A stretch of 64,000 nt of DNA from Echinicola strongylocentroti (GTDB lineage Bacteria; Bacteroidota; Bacteroidia; Cytophagales; Cyclobacteriaceae). The notes below the pieces were generated by a model. The model saw only the letters and a program-made list of their open reading frames with translations. It was not told the DNA's origin and ran no database searches. Positions 46,300 to 56,875 of this stretch are shown in pieces; position 1 is the stretch's first letter, and every line of letters starts with the position of its first letter. The DNA lies in assembly GCF_003260975.1 (NCBI RefSeq), contig NZ_CP030041.1:3271001-3335000 (forward strand), written 5' to 3'. The position numbers and the translations under genes are program-made.

Positions 46300-48558
46300 T
46301 TAATACAGCATTTTCACTTTCACACCACCATAGAAATTGCGATCGGCAGCGGGTTGGTAGTAGCGCCCACCGAAGGCGTTGAGATCATTCCCGAGACTGT
46401 ATCGCTGGTCCAGTAGGTTATCGGTACCTCCATAAATTTCCATTTGCCAAGTGCTGCCGAAATTTTTTCGCCAGCCTAGACGTGCATTCATCAGGTGATA
46501 GGGATCTTGGTAGATGGCATTGTCATCTGTAAGTGGGATTTCGTCTACCCATTGATAAGTAAGGTTTAAGTATAATCCTGTTCTGGAAGTGAGGTCTAAG
46601 CGGTTGACGAGATTATTTTGAGGTACTCCGGTCAGTGCATTTCCCGAGAAGTCTTCCCCGTCATTTATATAGTCCTTAAATCTAAAATGATGGAAGGAAT
46701 AAGCATGGCCCATTTTCAGTTGCTGGATCCATCCTGCTGGGTTGCTTAGGAGGATATAGTCGAGCTGTGCTTCAAGTCCTTTTTGGTCTGTTGCGCCGGC
46801 ATTACGGAAGAGGACGACCCCTTGCGGATTGGTGTAGGTAGTGATGGTCTCATCCAATTTGAAAAAGAAGGCACTGGCGTCCAATTGTACATTTCCGTTC
46901 AGGAATTCTGCTCTATAACCGACTTCGTAGTTCGTTCCTTTTTCGGCTTCCAAGTCGAGGTTGATGCTGCCTTCATTGGTGCGTACCTCGTCGATGGTAG
47001 GAGGAGAAAAACCAGAGCTGATACTACCATAAACGGACGAATAATCTGTGAGCTGGGCCGAAAGCCCAATCCTCGGAACGATTACAGGATCAAAATTCCG
47101 CTCGGCAGCATAAGGATCTCCAGCACTGGCATCTACCGTCCTGTTGATATCATAACGGGAAAAGTTCTCGCTGAGGCCCAAGGTCATCAATAAGTCATTT
47201 GTCCAGTTGATTTCGATCTGCTGAAACAGGAATCCTTGTGTGGTGATCAGGTCATCCGCAAAACGAATGGTGTCGGCCCTTCCTTCTCTATTGCCAAAGT
47301 TCTGAGCGCTGGTATTGGCAAACTGGTATTCACCACCAAAGAGTAATCTCACGGGAAACTTCCCCCATCGGTCATTTAGCTGGAATTTGGTCCTGGCACC
47401 GTATCCATACTGGGTTTCCCTTTTATAATCCAAATTGAAAGGGTTTTCAAAATCAGTTGTTTGGAGGTATACAGCGGTGTGGTTGCTCCATTTTTTGTTA
47501 AACCTGTAGTCATGAACCAGTGTACCATAGAGGCTTTCTTGGTTTATAGAGGCATTTTGCTCAGCAGATCCAGGACGTGCTTGACGTGGATTTGCGTTCA
47601 TTTGTTCTTCAGTCAGTCCTCCAGGGATTTCGTAAAACAAGTCCGAATAAAGGAGTTGGGTAGTGATGCGTTGTTTGTCAGAAGGCTCAAATCTTCCTTG
47701 GAGTTGGAATACCCCTCTATCCAAAGCACTGTGATCACGATAGCCGTCCGATTGTTGTTTGACATAGCTAGCAGAAAGGCTGCCATTTTCTATCATTTGA
47801 TCCACAGCCACCCGGTACTTGAGCAAGCCGTAGCTGCCTCCTGATACCGATGTCTCGGCTTTGTTTTGGTTGATTTTTCCCGGGGTGAAGGAGATGACAC
47901 CGCCATTACCTGCGCCGTAAATACTTCCTGCGGGACCTTTGATGATTTCGGCACCCTCGATATTAGAAAGGTCCAATATATTGAGTGCAGTCGTGCCATC
48001 AGGAGCGGTAAAGGGAATGCCATCCCAGTAGATTTTGACATTACGAACGCCGAAGGGAGCCCTAAGCGAACTCCCCCTGATGGATACTCTATAGCTTCCT
48101 GGGGCTCGCTCCTCAAAGCGGATGCCCGACTTGGTGTTGAAGGCATTGACAATAGAAGTCTCGTTGAAACGGTAGAGGGCTTCTTGGTCTATCTTACTGA
48201 CGGCGGCGGCCTGTTCCATTAAGTACCTTTCGGACTCAAAAGAAGAGATGACCACTTCAGAAAGCTGATTGGCTTTTTTGGTAAGGCGAATGTCAGTAGG
48301 GGTATTGGGAGCGATGGTTTTTCTTGTGGCCTCATAAGCAATGTGTGTAAACAAGGCCTTGGTATGAGCAGATAGCTCCAAAGATACCTGTCCATTATCA
48401 TCAGTAAGGTACCTGTCGCCATTATCCATTGTGATGACTACTGAGGGGATCGCCTCTCCGCTTTCATCATCGATAACAGTAAGGGAGGTTTGCGCCATTG
48501 CCACTGGAGCCAGGCCGAGGAGCAAAATAAATGTCAGGCTGTAAAGTGAAAGTTTCAT
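46300..48558 (-). CDS. TonB-dependent outer-membrane receptor
   Basis: 752 residues: signal peptide (VAMAQ), a CarboxypepD_reg-like beta-sandwich (about 22-95, SLTVIDDESGEAIPSVVITMDNG), a plug domain (about 115-215; FNTKSGIRFEERAPGSYRVSIRGSSLR, IYWDGIPFTAPDG) and a 22-strand barrel ending in the aromatic tail VKVKMLY. It imports a TonB-driven substrate, probably a ferric siderophore or similar chelate (FecA/FhuA-like plug) and not a SusC partner, as no SusD gene is next to it. The gene is bracketed by two near-identical 186-bp repeats; the substrate is unknown. Confidence 0.9.
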   Translation of the reverse strand: MKLSLYSLTFILLLGLAPVAMAQTSLTVIDDESGEAIPSVVITMDNGDRYLTDDNGQVSLELSAHTKALFTHIAYEATRKTIAPNTPTDIRLTKKANQLSEVVISSFESERYLMEQAAAVSKIDQEALYRFNETSIVNAFNTKSGIRFEERAPGSYRVSIRGSSLRAPFGVRNVKIYWDGIPFTAPDGTTALNILDLSNIEGAEIIKGPAGSIYGAGNGGVISFTPGKINQNKAETSVSGGSYGLLKYRVAVDQMIENGSLSASYVKQQSDGYRDHSALDRGVFQLQGRFEPSDKQRITTQLLYSDLFYEIPGGLTEEQMNANPRQARPGSAEQNASINQESLYGTLVHDYRFNKKWSNHTAVYLQTTDFENPFNLDYKRETQYGYGARTKFQLNDRWGKFPVRLLFGGEYQFANTSAQNFGNREGRADTIRFADDLITTQGFLFQQIEINWTNDLLMTLGLSENFSRYDINRTVDASAGDPYAAERNFDPVIVPRIGLSAQLTDYSSVYGSISSGFSPPTIDEVRTNEGSINLDLEAEKGTNYEVGYRAEFLNGNVQLDASAFFFKLDETITTYTNPQGVVLFRNAGATDQKGLEAQLDYILLSNPAGWIQQLKMGHAYSFHHFRFKDYINDGEDFSGNALTGVPQNNLVNRLDLTSRTGLYLNLTYQWVDEIPLTDDNAIYQDPYHLMNARLGWRKNFGSTWQMEIYGGTDNLLDQRYSLGNDLNAFGGRYYQPAADRNFYGGVKVKMLY

Positions 48559-48619
48559 AGATTAAAATTAACGAGATTCTCAGGAAATGAAATAAGGATA
48601 ATTGATCTATTTATGTTTA

Positions 48620-48805
48620 ACCCGGATTATGCGTTAGGAATCGTAGTGAGAGCTGAAATTGCAAGAAAATCAGTTAGTTTGGAGGCATTAGCGTAGCACC
48701 GCTACGGTTATGCCGAAAACTAAAGTGAAACGGCTGATTTTGAAGCAGTTTCAGGTCGCAACACCTGTGCGCCGTGGCGTAGATAGGCTAATGCATATTC
48801 CGGGT
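48620..48805 (+). repeat. MITE-like element, copy B (186 bp)
   Basis: Same as copy A, with four base differences. Flanked by TTA at 48617-48619 and 48806-48808. It lies 61 bases upstream of the TonB receptor start codon, between its likely promoter and the next region, and could influence transcription. Confidence 0.8.
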
Positions 48806-48860
48806 TTAAGTGATTAGAACCTTTTTATGGATAATTACACCAACGGTCATAGGGATGTTA

Positions 48861-48965
48861 AACCCAAATTCCCAGATATCGAAAAAATTTACGAAAAACA
48901 GCTAACGTGTCAGACAGCCACATTAGACACATAGGACACAATAGGAAAAATTCCGTAATCAATTT
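48861..48965 (+). repeat. Core repeat of the ACCCGG family
   Basis: AACCCAAATT at the left, then GATATCGAAAAAATTTACG, CAGCCACATTAGACACATAG and GACACAATAGG, matching 20794-20882 and 53899-53960. The remaining 160 bases up to 49125 hold no gene I can support. Confidence 0.45.
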
Positions 48966-49125
48966 AGCCGAGGCAAGGCCTTGGAGAAGGTAAATAAGGT
49001 ATTACCCAATGAGCTGGACGGAGTGAGTGTTTCATCGTAAATGGAATCCGTATGCTGCGAGCCTAGCTGATGGACATATCATTTCACTTAAGGGCTAATT
49101 CTCCAATATTCCAGCATAGGAACCT

Positions 49126-50235
49126 TCACACTTTAATGATAATGTTCTTCTTCCACAAAATATAGGCAGGGACAAAGAGAATTATCATCATCAATATAGC
49201 GCCACCTAGGGAAGCATTTTTTGGTGTTAACCAACCGTTAAAGAGGACTTCTTGGAGAAAGAACTTCAAGGTGACAGCTTCTCCAGCAAGATTGACCTTG
49301 ATAAGGCCGAAGAGTTTGGCAATGATCCCGGATAGGAAAAATACGGTGATCGCATTCATGCCATAAATAACAAACGGCAAGGACCATTTTTTCCAGCCTT
49401 TGACATCCAAGATCCAGTAGCATGCAGCCAGGACCAAGAAAGCCCATCCAGCAGTATAAAGGACAAAGGAGCTTGTCCAAAGTGCCTTGTTCATTGGAAA
49501 GGCCATTGACCATACCCCACCACCGAGGAGTAATCCTATTCCGACAAGGCTCCACTTGGTCAATCGGTCCTTATGGGAGGTGTATCCGGTAAGGATTTTG
49601 CCACAAGCCACGCCAAGAAGGCAGGTAACGATGGCAGGTAGTGTGGAAAACAACCCTTCAGGATCCCAGGTTTTAGTTTGTGACCACATGTGTCCCGCGA
49701 GTAATTGTTGGTCAATCCATGCCGCTAGATTAGTGCCTGGATCCAAATTGGCAGGCCCAATCCCTGGGACAGGAATCAGCGTCATGCACAACCAATATCC
49801 CATTAAGATGCTACCGGCAGAAATCACCAATGCCCTTCGGGACAGATACAGGTACATCACGGTGCTGATGAAATATACTATACCGATTCGCTGCAACACA
49901 CCTGGAAAGCGAAGGTTGGCAAGATCAAAATAGGGAAAGGCAGTTAATAGCAATCCAAGGCCAATTAGCTTCAGTGACCTGATAAGGGACTTTTTCATCA
50001 ATTCTCTCTTTGGCCTTCCTTTCCGCACCTGTCCTCCCAAGGAAAGCTCGATAGCCACTCCGACGATAAACAGGAAAAAGGGAAAAATCAAATCCGTGGG
50101 TGTGCAGCCATGCCATTTGGCATGTAGCAATGGTGCATATACGTGTGACCATGAGCCGGGATTGTTTACCAAGATCATGGCAAATATGGTAATGCCTCGG
50201 AATACATCTAGAGAAAGGATACGTTGATTGGGCAT
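49126..50235 (-). CDS. HGSNAT/NagX-like (DUF5009) membrane acyltransferase
   Basis: 369 residues with about ten transmembrane helices. The N terminus RILSLDVFRGITIFAMILVNNPG and the loop HAKWHGCTPTDLIFPFFLFIVGVAIELS are hallmarks of the heparan-alpha-glucosaminide N-acetyltransferase/NagX group, whose catalytic His (in AKWHG) transfers an acetyl group from cytoplasmic acetyl-CoA across the membrane to amino sugars. The substrate here is unknown; the family is often linked to chitin or glycan use. It lies 67 bases after an M28 peptidase gene on the same strand. Confidence 0.8.
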   Translation of the reverse strand: MPNQRILSLDVFRGITIFAMILVNNPGSWSHVYAPLLHAKWHGCTPTDLIFPFFLFIVGVAIELSLGGQVRKGRPKRELMKKSLIRSLKLIGLGLLLTAFPYFDLANLRFPGVLQRIGIVYFISTVMYLYLSRRALVISAGSILMGYWLCMTLIPVPGIGPANLDPGTNLAAWIDQQLLAGHMWSQTKTWDPEGLFSTLPAIVTCLLGVACGKILTGYTSHKDRLTKWSLVGIGLLLGGGVWSMAFPMNKALWTSSFVLYTAGWAFLVLAACYWILDVKGWKKWSLPFVIYGMNAITVFFLSGIIAKLFGLIKVNLAGEAVTLKFFLQEVLFNGWLTPKNASLGGAILMMIILFVPAYILWKKNIIIKV

Positions 50236-50302
50236 AAAAAAACGATTAGTGGTTAACCAATCGTCAATATATTAATTTAAGATTTATTAATTATTAAAAA
50301 TT

Positions 50303-51211
50303 TTAATTAATCTCTAGTTCCAGTTCAATGAGACAATCCAAGATGAGCTGTACCACATCGTAGTAAAAGTCCTGATTGACTTTATCAAAAGTGTCTGTGT
50401 CCTGATGGTAGTCGGGATGGTCTTCCACACCAAAATATAGAAAAGGAATACCTTTGGCATGAAAGGGGGCATGGTCCGAGGCTTTGGTCCAGTCATCATG
50501 ACCAGAACCTGGGATATCATGGCCAAATTTAAGCGAGACATCAGTGCCTTTTGCCACTTCTTCCAAAGTAGGTTTTAGCGTGGGGTAGTGATAAGTTCCC
50601 GAGACATAGATTTCGTTCTTATCACTTCTGCTGATCATATCCATATTGACATTGAGAATGATCTGCTCTGTAGGAAAGGGAAAATCCCTGACAAGGGCTT
50701 TGGCTCCCTGAAGCCCCATCTCTTCTGCATCCAAAGCAGCAAAGATCATGGAATGTTGTGGGGGATTTTCGGAAAAATAGGCAGCCAAGGTCAATAACGC
50801 AGCAGTCCCTGATGCATTATCATCGGCACCATTATAGATTTTGCCTTCCCTTACGCCCAAATGGTCATAATGGGCAGTGACAACGATGATTTTTTCCGTT
50901 TCTGTACCAGGAATGAACCCAACGATATTGGCAGCATTTTCTATTTTCTTTTCTTTGCCAAAACTAAAATACTGGGTAAATTCATCATATTGGCTGGTCA
51001 TGCCGAGTGCTTTAAAGCGGCTTCTGATCAGTTCGCGGGCTTTCATGCTGCCTTCCGACAGGGGCGCTCTGCCTTGAAGTGCGTCTGAGGCGAGAAACTG
51101 AAAATCCTCCATCAACTGTGAGCGGTCTACTTGCTGGCCAGAAACACATAACGGGCTGAGGATAAAGAACATTAAAACGATGATTTTTGGCATTCTCATG
51201 GGATTCTGCAT
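50303..51211 (-). CDS. M28 family metallopeptidase, exported
   Basis: 302 residues. The signal peptide starts at M1 (51211) or at the in-frame ATGs at 51199 and 51193; it ends SGQQ. The Zn2+ co-catalytic ligands appear in order: His in VVTAHYDHLG, Asp in YNGADDNASG, Glu-Glu in DAEEMG, Asp in NVNMDMI and His near the end (SDHAPF, DHPDYH region). This is the aminopeptidase fold of Aeromonas/Streptomyces enzymes and glutaminyl cyclases. It probably releases N-terminal amino acids outside the cytoplasm. Possible operon with the NagX-like gene. Confidence 0.88.
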   Translation of the reverse strand: MQNPMRMPKIIVLMFFILSPLCVSGQQVDRSQLMEDFQFLASDALQGRAPLSEGSMKARELIRSRFKALGMTSQYDEFTQYFSFGKEKKIENAANIVGFIPGTETEKIIVVTAHYDHLGVREGKIYNGADDNASGTAALLTLAAYFSENPPQHSMIFAALDAEEMGLQGAKALVRDFPFPTEQIILNVNMDMISRSDKNEIYVSGTYHYPTLKPTLEEVAKGTDVSLKFGHDIPGSGHDDWTKASDHAPFHAKGIPFLYFGVEDHPDYHQDTDTFDKVNQDFYYDVVQLILDCLIELELEIN

Positions 51212-51339
51212 TAGAAGGGGTAAAGTATATCGGCGAAAATACTAATTTAGTCTTTTGGTAAGGTCAATTGCGGCCACCAAAGGTTTTTATAAACTTACAT
51301 CTGTTGACAAATATGCTCAAAAAATCAAGGATTCGTTTC

Positions 51340-52395
51340 ATGAAACCCGTCATTTTGAAGGGGTTTTACGTGAAAGTGCTTCCGTTACTATTTTTATCTG
51401 TAATGATGTCAATTCAAATTTTCTGCCAAACTCAGCTACCGGAGCACTTTTTGGATGGAAAAGCCGTCATACTTATTTCCAATGCTCCCGATGCCCGTCC
51501 TATCATGCAGTGGAAGGCCATCGCACGGGAAGTTCACCCCGCATTGGTCGAAGCAGGAGGAGATCCCGTGGCATATTATGAGTTGGAAGAATTGATCCTT
51601 TCCGAGGAAATCCAGCGTGCTTACGCCACTATTTTCAGCCAGCGTTTGATAAGAAACATCCTTATCCTTACGCGTAAGAGCAATGGTGACTTTTACATAA
51701 ATATCCTGGAATATTCAGGCAATGAAAGTATCGTTTCGGCAGGTTCTTCATGGACAATGGAAGCTAATGACATCCAAATTCTCAAAGAGCGGGTGGTGGC
51801 CGCTGGAAAAGGAATGCGCAGTAAAAACCTGATGGCATTGGACGTCCCCACATTTTTACCTCCACTGGTGGGCGGAGCTGAAGGTGCCAGCACGGCTCCA
51901 GCCAATAATAACGCCATATCTGGGCGATTTGTGGCCGAGAACCCATTGAACTTGGATATCTTTAAGCTAGGCATCCCCCTGTCTGGAGCTAGTGGGGAAA
52001 ATGCCTTGCTGACACGGTATCGCTACGACCTCTATGGAAAATCCAACGACGAAGTGCTTGCTGCCCAAAAAGCAGAAAAGGCCAATTTGGAACGGATTTT
52101 TGATCAGTATTACGAGCATCAAACGGTTTTTCTTACGGAAATCCGTTCGGACAAGCAATTGATAAGCGATCGTATCCAGTTTGTATTGACGCGTGTGGAG
52201 GGAAGAGAGGCCGACCTGATGGAAAGCATGGGCCTCGACCCAGCAAGTCTTGAAAATACTGACAGGATCGTGGTCAAATACTACATTAAGTTTTTGGTGA
52301 GAAATGAACTCTATATAGGTCCCAAGTGGGATGCAGATCCCAATGGTCAAACGGCCCTCATCAATTTCCTTAAAAACCTGAAAATCGAACCTTAG
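51340..52395 (+). CDS. Exported hypothetical protein, possible nuclease-like or adaptor domain
   Basis: 351 residues, not recognised. From ATG 51340 a signal peptide (VLPLLFLSVMMSIQIFCQ) is visible; the frame is open from 51268 with a basic lead that would make the signal unusually long. The mature part begins DGKAVILISNAPDARPIMQWKAIAREVHPALVEAGGDPVAYYELEEL, then RLIRNILILTRKSNGDFYINILEYSG, and ends in a segment PASLENTDRIVVKYYIKFLVRNELYIGPKWDADPNGQTALINFLKNL. No catalytic motif stands out. A Pro/Gly/Ala-rich linker lies near residue 175. Divergent from the M28 peptidase. Confidence 0.6.
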   Translation: MKPVILKGFYVKVLPLLFLSVMMSIQIFCQTQLPEHFLDGKAVILISNAPDARPIMQWKAIAREVHPALVEAGGDPVAYYELEELILSEEIQRAYATIFSQRLIRNILILTRKSNGDFYINILEYSGNESIVSAGSSWTMEANDIQILKERVVAAGKGMRSKNLMALDVPTFLPPLVGGAEGASTAPANNNAISGRFVAENPLNLDIFKLGIPLSGASGENALLTRYRYDLYGKSNDEVLAAQKAEKANLERIFDQYYEHQTVFLTEIRSDKQLISDRIQFVLTRVEGREADLMESMGLDPASLENTDRIVVKYYIKFLVRNELYIGPKWDADPNGQTALINFLKNLKIEP

Positions 52396-52480
52396 ACATA
52401 GCCAAGGGCCAAGGGAATAAAAATAGCACAGTGCCTGTAGACTGAGTTTGTCCGTAAAATCTAAGCGGTGGGCAGGATGA

Positions 52481-53011
52481 TTATTTGAAATACTGATTAA
52501 TGGCTTGAACGGCAGTGGTGATCCGTGTGTTCAAGTCTCCTGAGATTTTGACCACGGGCACGCCAATGGAGCGTGTTAATTGCTCGTACCAATCGTAAAA
52601 AAACTGCCTCATTTCAGGGTCTGGGTGCTCCCTTTGGGGGTCATCTTCCCAAGGTATATCGATGTCCGTAAGCAGGTAAAGGTCATATTCCCTATGTGCT
52701 ATCTGCTCCGTTATCCAAGAGGACGTTTTATGGTATTTGTACTCGGACCACACTTGGATGACATGCAAGTCAGTATCACAAAAAAGAAATTTCTCGGCCT
52801 CTTTTGCCTTGCTTTCCTCCAAGTGGAGTTGTCCTTTGGCAATCTCCAACAGGTCTTCATAGCGATATTCCCTATCAAGTTGCTCAATGTATTCACGTGC
52901 AAATTCTTCTATCCACGGTTCCTTAAAGTGAGCAGCAAGTGCTGAAGTGAGGGTGCTTTTGCCTGTTGATTCTGGTCCGATTATGACTATTTTTTTAAGC
53001 TGATCGGGCAT
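52481..53011 (-). CDS. NadR-type nicotinamide riboside kinase
   Basis: 176 residues: P-loop GPESTGKST at 12-20, then REYIEQLDREY, LFCDTDLHVIQVWSEYKY and LYLLTDIDIPWEDDPQREHPD, the set seen in the ribosylnicotinamide kinase domain of NadR. It phosphorylates nicotinamide riboside to NMN. The gene overlaps pnuC by 17 bases (52995-53011), so uptake and phosphorylation are coupled: PnuC carries NR in and the kinase traps it. No NMN adenylyltransferase domain is fused, unlike E. coli NadR. Confidence 0.87.
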   Translation of the reverse strand: MPDQLKKIVIIGPESTGKSTLTSALAAHFKEPWIEEFAREYIEQLDREYRYEDLLEIAKGQLHLEESKAKEAEKFLFCDTDLHVIQVWSEYKYHKTSSWITEQIAHREYDLYLLTDIDIPWEDDPQREHPDPEMRQFFYDWYEQLTRSIGVPVVKISGDLNTRITTAVQAINQYFK

Positions 53012-53615
53012 GTTTTTTTTCTGATTTTATCCAAGCTATCAAACCAAGAACAGCCAAAATAGTAAAAAACAGGAACTGGAAAGAGGTCAAAATTAGTCCT
53101 TTGTAAAAATACAACGGAACAGAAACCAAGTCGGTAATGATCCAAGCTATCCAGTTTTCCACTTTCTTTTTGGCCATTAGGTACATCCCCACAAAGGCGG
53201 AAGAGGTAGTAAACGAATCCCAATAGGGAACGTCACTATCTGTATAAGTGGACAGCACGAAGTATAAAACGCCATAAGTCGCTACAAGTAAGGCAATCGC
53301 ATAAATCCACCCTTTCCATTTTAGCCAAGTGACAGGAAGAATTGATTTGCCGGGTCTTGGATGTGTCCAGACATACCAGCCATAGATGGACATCGAAAAA
53401 AAGTAGGCATTAATGCCCATATCCGCATAGAGCTTTACCTCTAGGCAGATCCATACATAGATCAAGGTACTGATGATCCCAGTGGGATATACCAGGATAT
53501 TCTCCCTCATGGAGAAAAACACACTGGCGATACCAAACACTACCGCAAGAGCTTCCAGCCAGGTCATGTGCTGGAGACCTTCCATAAAGCCGTTGATGAT
53601 CCATTGACAATCCAT
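52995..53615 (-). CDS. pnuC: Nicotinamide riboside transporter PnuC
   Basis: About 206 residues with seven transmembrane helices. Family marks: WLEALAVVFGIASVFFSMRENILVYPTGIISTLIYVWI, YGWYVW, and WDSFTTSSAFVGMYLMAKKKVENWIAWIITDLVSVPLYFYKG. PnuC mediates facilitated diffusion of nicotinamide riboside across the inner membrane. The frame extends to 53633; ATG 53615 gives a conventional N terminus, with ATG 53585 as an alternative. First gene of the pair with the NadR-type kinase. Confidence 0.9.
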   Translation of the reverse strand: MDCQWIINGFMEGLQHMTWLEALAVVFGIASVFFSMRENILVYPTGIISTLIYVWICLEVKLYADMGINAYFFSMSIYGWYVWTHPRPGKSILPVTWLKWKGWIYAIALLVATYGVLYFVLSTYTDSDVPYWDSFTTSSAFVGMYLMAKKKVENWIAWIITDLVSVPLYFYKGLILTSFQFLFFTILAVLGLIAWIKSEKKHARSA

Positions 53616-53672
53616 GCCCCGAAATAACGGCAAAAAATGCTGAAAAGGAAGAATGGCAGTAGGAATGTTGTA

Positions 53673-53960
53673 ACCCGGATTCTAAGACGTTGAGAAAATA
53701 ACGTAAAGTGGCTAACTTATTAACCTCAGTTCGATTATAAAACCGTCACTGCGAGGCTTAGAGGGAGGTCTGAGCGGGTGGAAGCCGTGGCAGTCTCAGT
53801 ATTTCGGGATTGCCACACCCTTTTCCAACCCACATCCTCCAAAAAAGGGTTCGCAATGACGCTTTTTATACTAAAATTAAGTCGAGCTCAGGTTATTAGA
53901 CAGCCACATTAGACACATAGGGCACAATAGGGAAAATGCGGTAATTAATTTACCCGAGGC
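53673..53960 (+). repeat. ACCCGG-family element interrupted by another element
   Basis: Left part 53673-53722 (ACCCGGATTCTAAG ... GCTAACTTATTA) and right part 53899-53960 (GACAGCCACATTAG ... GGCACAATAGGG) join, after removal of the insertion, into the same sequence as the uninterrupted copies. The insertion is listed separately. The rest of the 600-base gap to guaB is repeat or terminator sequence. Confidence 0.65.
53723..53898. mobile_element. Inserted 'CGTCATTGCGA' palindromic element with 6-bp target duplication
   Basis: The element (53723-53892, 170 bp) has inverted ends ACCTCAGTTCGA and TCGAGCTCAGG, contains CCGTCACTGCGAGG and TTCGCAATGACG, and is flanked by TTATTA at 53717-53722 and 53893-53898. 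The left TTATTA belongs to the host repeat and the right one is the duplicate. No transposase gene is present, so it is non-autonomous. Confidence 0.7.
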
Positions 53961-54076
53961 ACGTCCTTGGGAATGTCTCCAAAAAAGATTTTCCTTAAGC
54001 AGATAGAAAGCCTAGTTAAACACTCCCATCTAGCCATACCAAATTCCACGATATAGAAGCCTTCCGGAGTTAGATG

Positions 54077-54134
54077 GAATATGCATTAGGCTATCTATTG
54101 CGGTCTATAATGATTCCTAATGAATAAACCGGGT
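54077..54134. repeat. Internally deleted ACCCGG-family copy
   Basis: GGAATATGCATTAGGCTATC at the left and GATTCCTAATGAATAAACCGGGT at the right, only about 58 bp in total, so most of the interior is missing. It lies just downstream of guaB's terminator. Confidence 0.5.
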
Positions 54135-54161
54135 TAAATTCAAAAAGGCTGTTGATAGGTT

Positions 54162-54193
54162 AAAAAAAAGGCCACCCAGTTTTGGGTAGCCTC
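54162..54193 (-). terminator. Rho-independent terminator of guaB
   Basis: On the minus strand GGCTACCC pairs with GGGTGGCC (one G-T) and is followed by eight Ts. It starts about 23 bases after the guaB stop codon. Confidence 0.8.
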
Positions 54194-54215
54194 TTTGCCA
54201 TAATATCTTATTTTG

Positions 54216-55715
<1,500 letters not shown>

Positions 55716-55727
55716 CTATTTGCCCGT

Positions 55728-55759
55728 CAAAGATACAAACAAATTTGAATGCCAATCAA
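55728..55759 (-). promoter_or_regulatory. Promoter of guaB
   Basis: Minus-strand TATCTTTG at 55728-55735, with TTG at 55753-55755 or 55757-55759 (17- or 21-bp spacer). The start codon lies about 34 bases downstream. Confidence 0.5.
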
Positions 55760-55953
55760 CGATTGTAAAAAAATAATTTAAAATTTATCGTAAATTTTAT
55801 CCATTAGTGGAAGATTCTTTGGAAATGTTATTTTGCGATGATGTTTCAAAAAGCCAAGGTGCAAAAGGATCATTGGCAAGTGGTATAAAATGCTTTCAGG
55901 AGATTGGTTGGAGCGGAAAAAAACTAATATGAATTACTTTTCACGCCTAAATA

Positions 55954-56859
55954 TTACCCTACTAAATAATACCATCCTATCAATGTCCCAAAAGAAATCG
56001 GGATACCAATTCCCACCAGCAAGGAAGCCAGCTTAGGGTTAAGGTTGTTGTTGATTGCGATGATGGAGCCAGTGATCATCGGAGCCATGGCCGTTTCCAT
56101 CACGCTGACTTTATAGAGGATATTATCGGGGCTCAAGACCAATCGGTAGGCAAAGAAAATCAATACTGGAATAACTAGCAGCTTATAGCCCAATCCGTAC
56201 CAAAGATGGATGGAAGAAAGGGTGGATGAATTGATCTTTACCTGCAGTCCCACACCTATAAGGGCAATGGGTGTGAGGGTAGCAGCAAAAGCTTCCAGTA
56301 TTTCCTGGGGCATGCCTGACAGCTGCACATGAAAGATGTTCATGCCTATCGCAATCAGGAAGAAGATGAATGGCGGAAAAGTAAGTATTTTTTTTGTGAC
56401 ATCCCGTTTACGTTTTTTGCCCTGTCCATAAATGGACGCTACGATGATGGCGATACTGCTGACGATAATAAAGGAACCCGCTTGATCCACCAAAAGGGCG
56501 ATTTTCAGCCCTTCTGATCCATAAAGTGCTTCAATGATGGGAAAGCCTATAAACGAGGTATTGGCCAGACCGGGGACGATGATGAGGCATCCTGTGGTGG
56601 CCTTGCTCCATCCTAATTTCTTGCCCAATGTACCAAACACCACCCATGATAGCCCAAAACTGATCCAAGCTGTCAGCACGGGAAGTAGCAAACCGAGGGA
56701 AAGTTGCGTCTCGGGAATATGGAGTAAGGCCAATGCTGGCAAAACGATGTAAATAAGATACGTATTGAGTGCTTTTGGTGCGTCATCAGGCATCTCCTTT
56801 ACCTTTTGCAATAAGACTCCAATGATCAGACAGAGAATGACAAGGACAAGGTTGGTCAT
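55954..56859 (-). CDS. AEC family transporter
   Basis: 301 residues with ten transmembrane helices in two five-helix halves, the auxin efflux carrier/AEC fold: VILCLIIGVLLQKV, IVLPALALLHIPE, GCLIIVPGLANTSFIGFPIIEALYG and VMETAMAPMITGSIIAINNNLNPKLASLLVGIGIPISF. Members export or take up malonate, malate or other small organic anions; the substrate cannot be told here. Monocistronic; a repeat element lies just upstream. Confidence 0.82.
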   Translation of the reverse strand: MTNLVLVILCLIIGVLLQKVKEMPDDAPKALNTYLIYIVLPALALLHIPETQLSLGLLLPVLTAWISFGLSWVVFGTLGKKLGWSKATTGCLIIVPGLANTSFIGFPIIEALYGSEGLKIALLVDQAGSFIIVSSIAIIVASIYGQGKKRKRDVTKKILTFPPFIFFLIAIGMNIFHVQLSGMPQEILEAFAATLTPIALIGVGLQVKINSSTLSSIHLWYGLGYKLLVIPVLIFFAYRLVLSPDNILYKVSVMETAMAPMITGSIIAINNNLNPKLASLLVGIGIPISFGTLIGWYYLVG

Positions 56860-56875
56860 AAAGTTAGGTGGTTGA

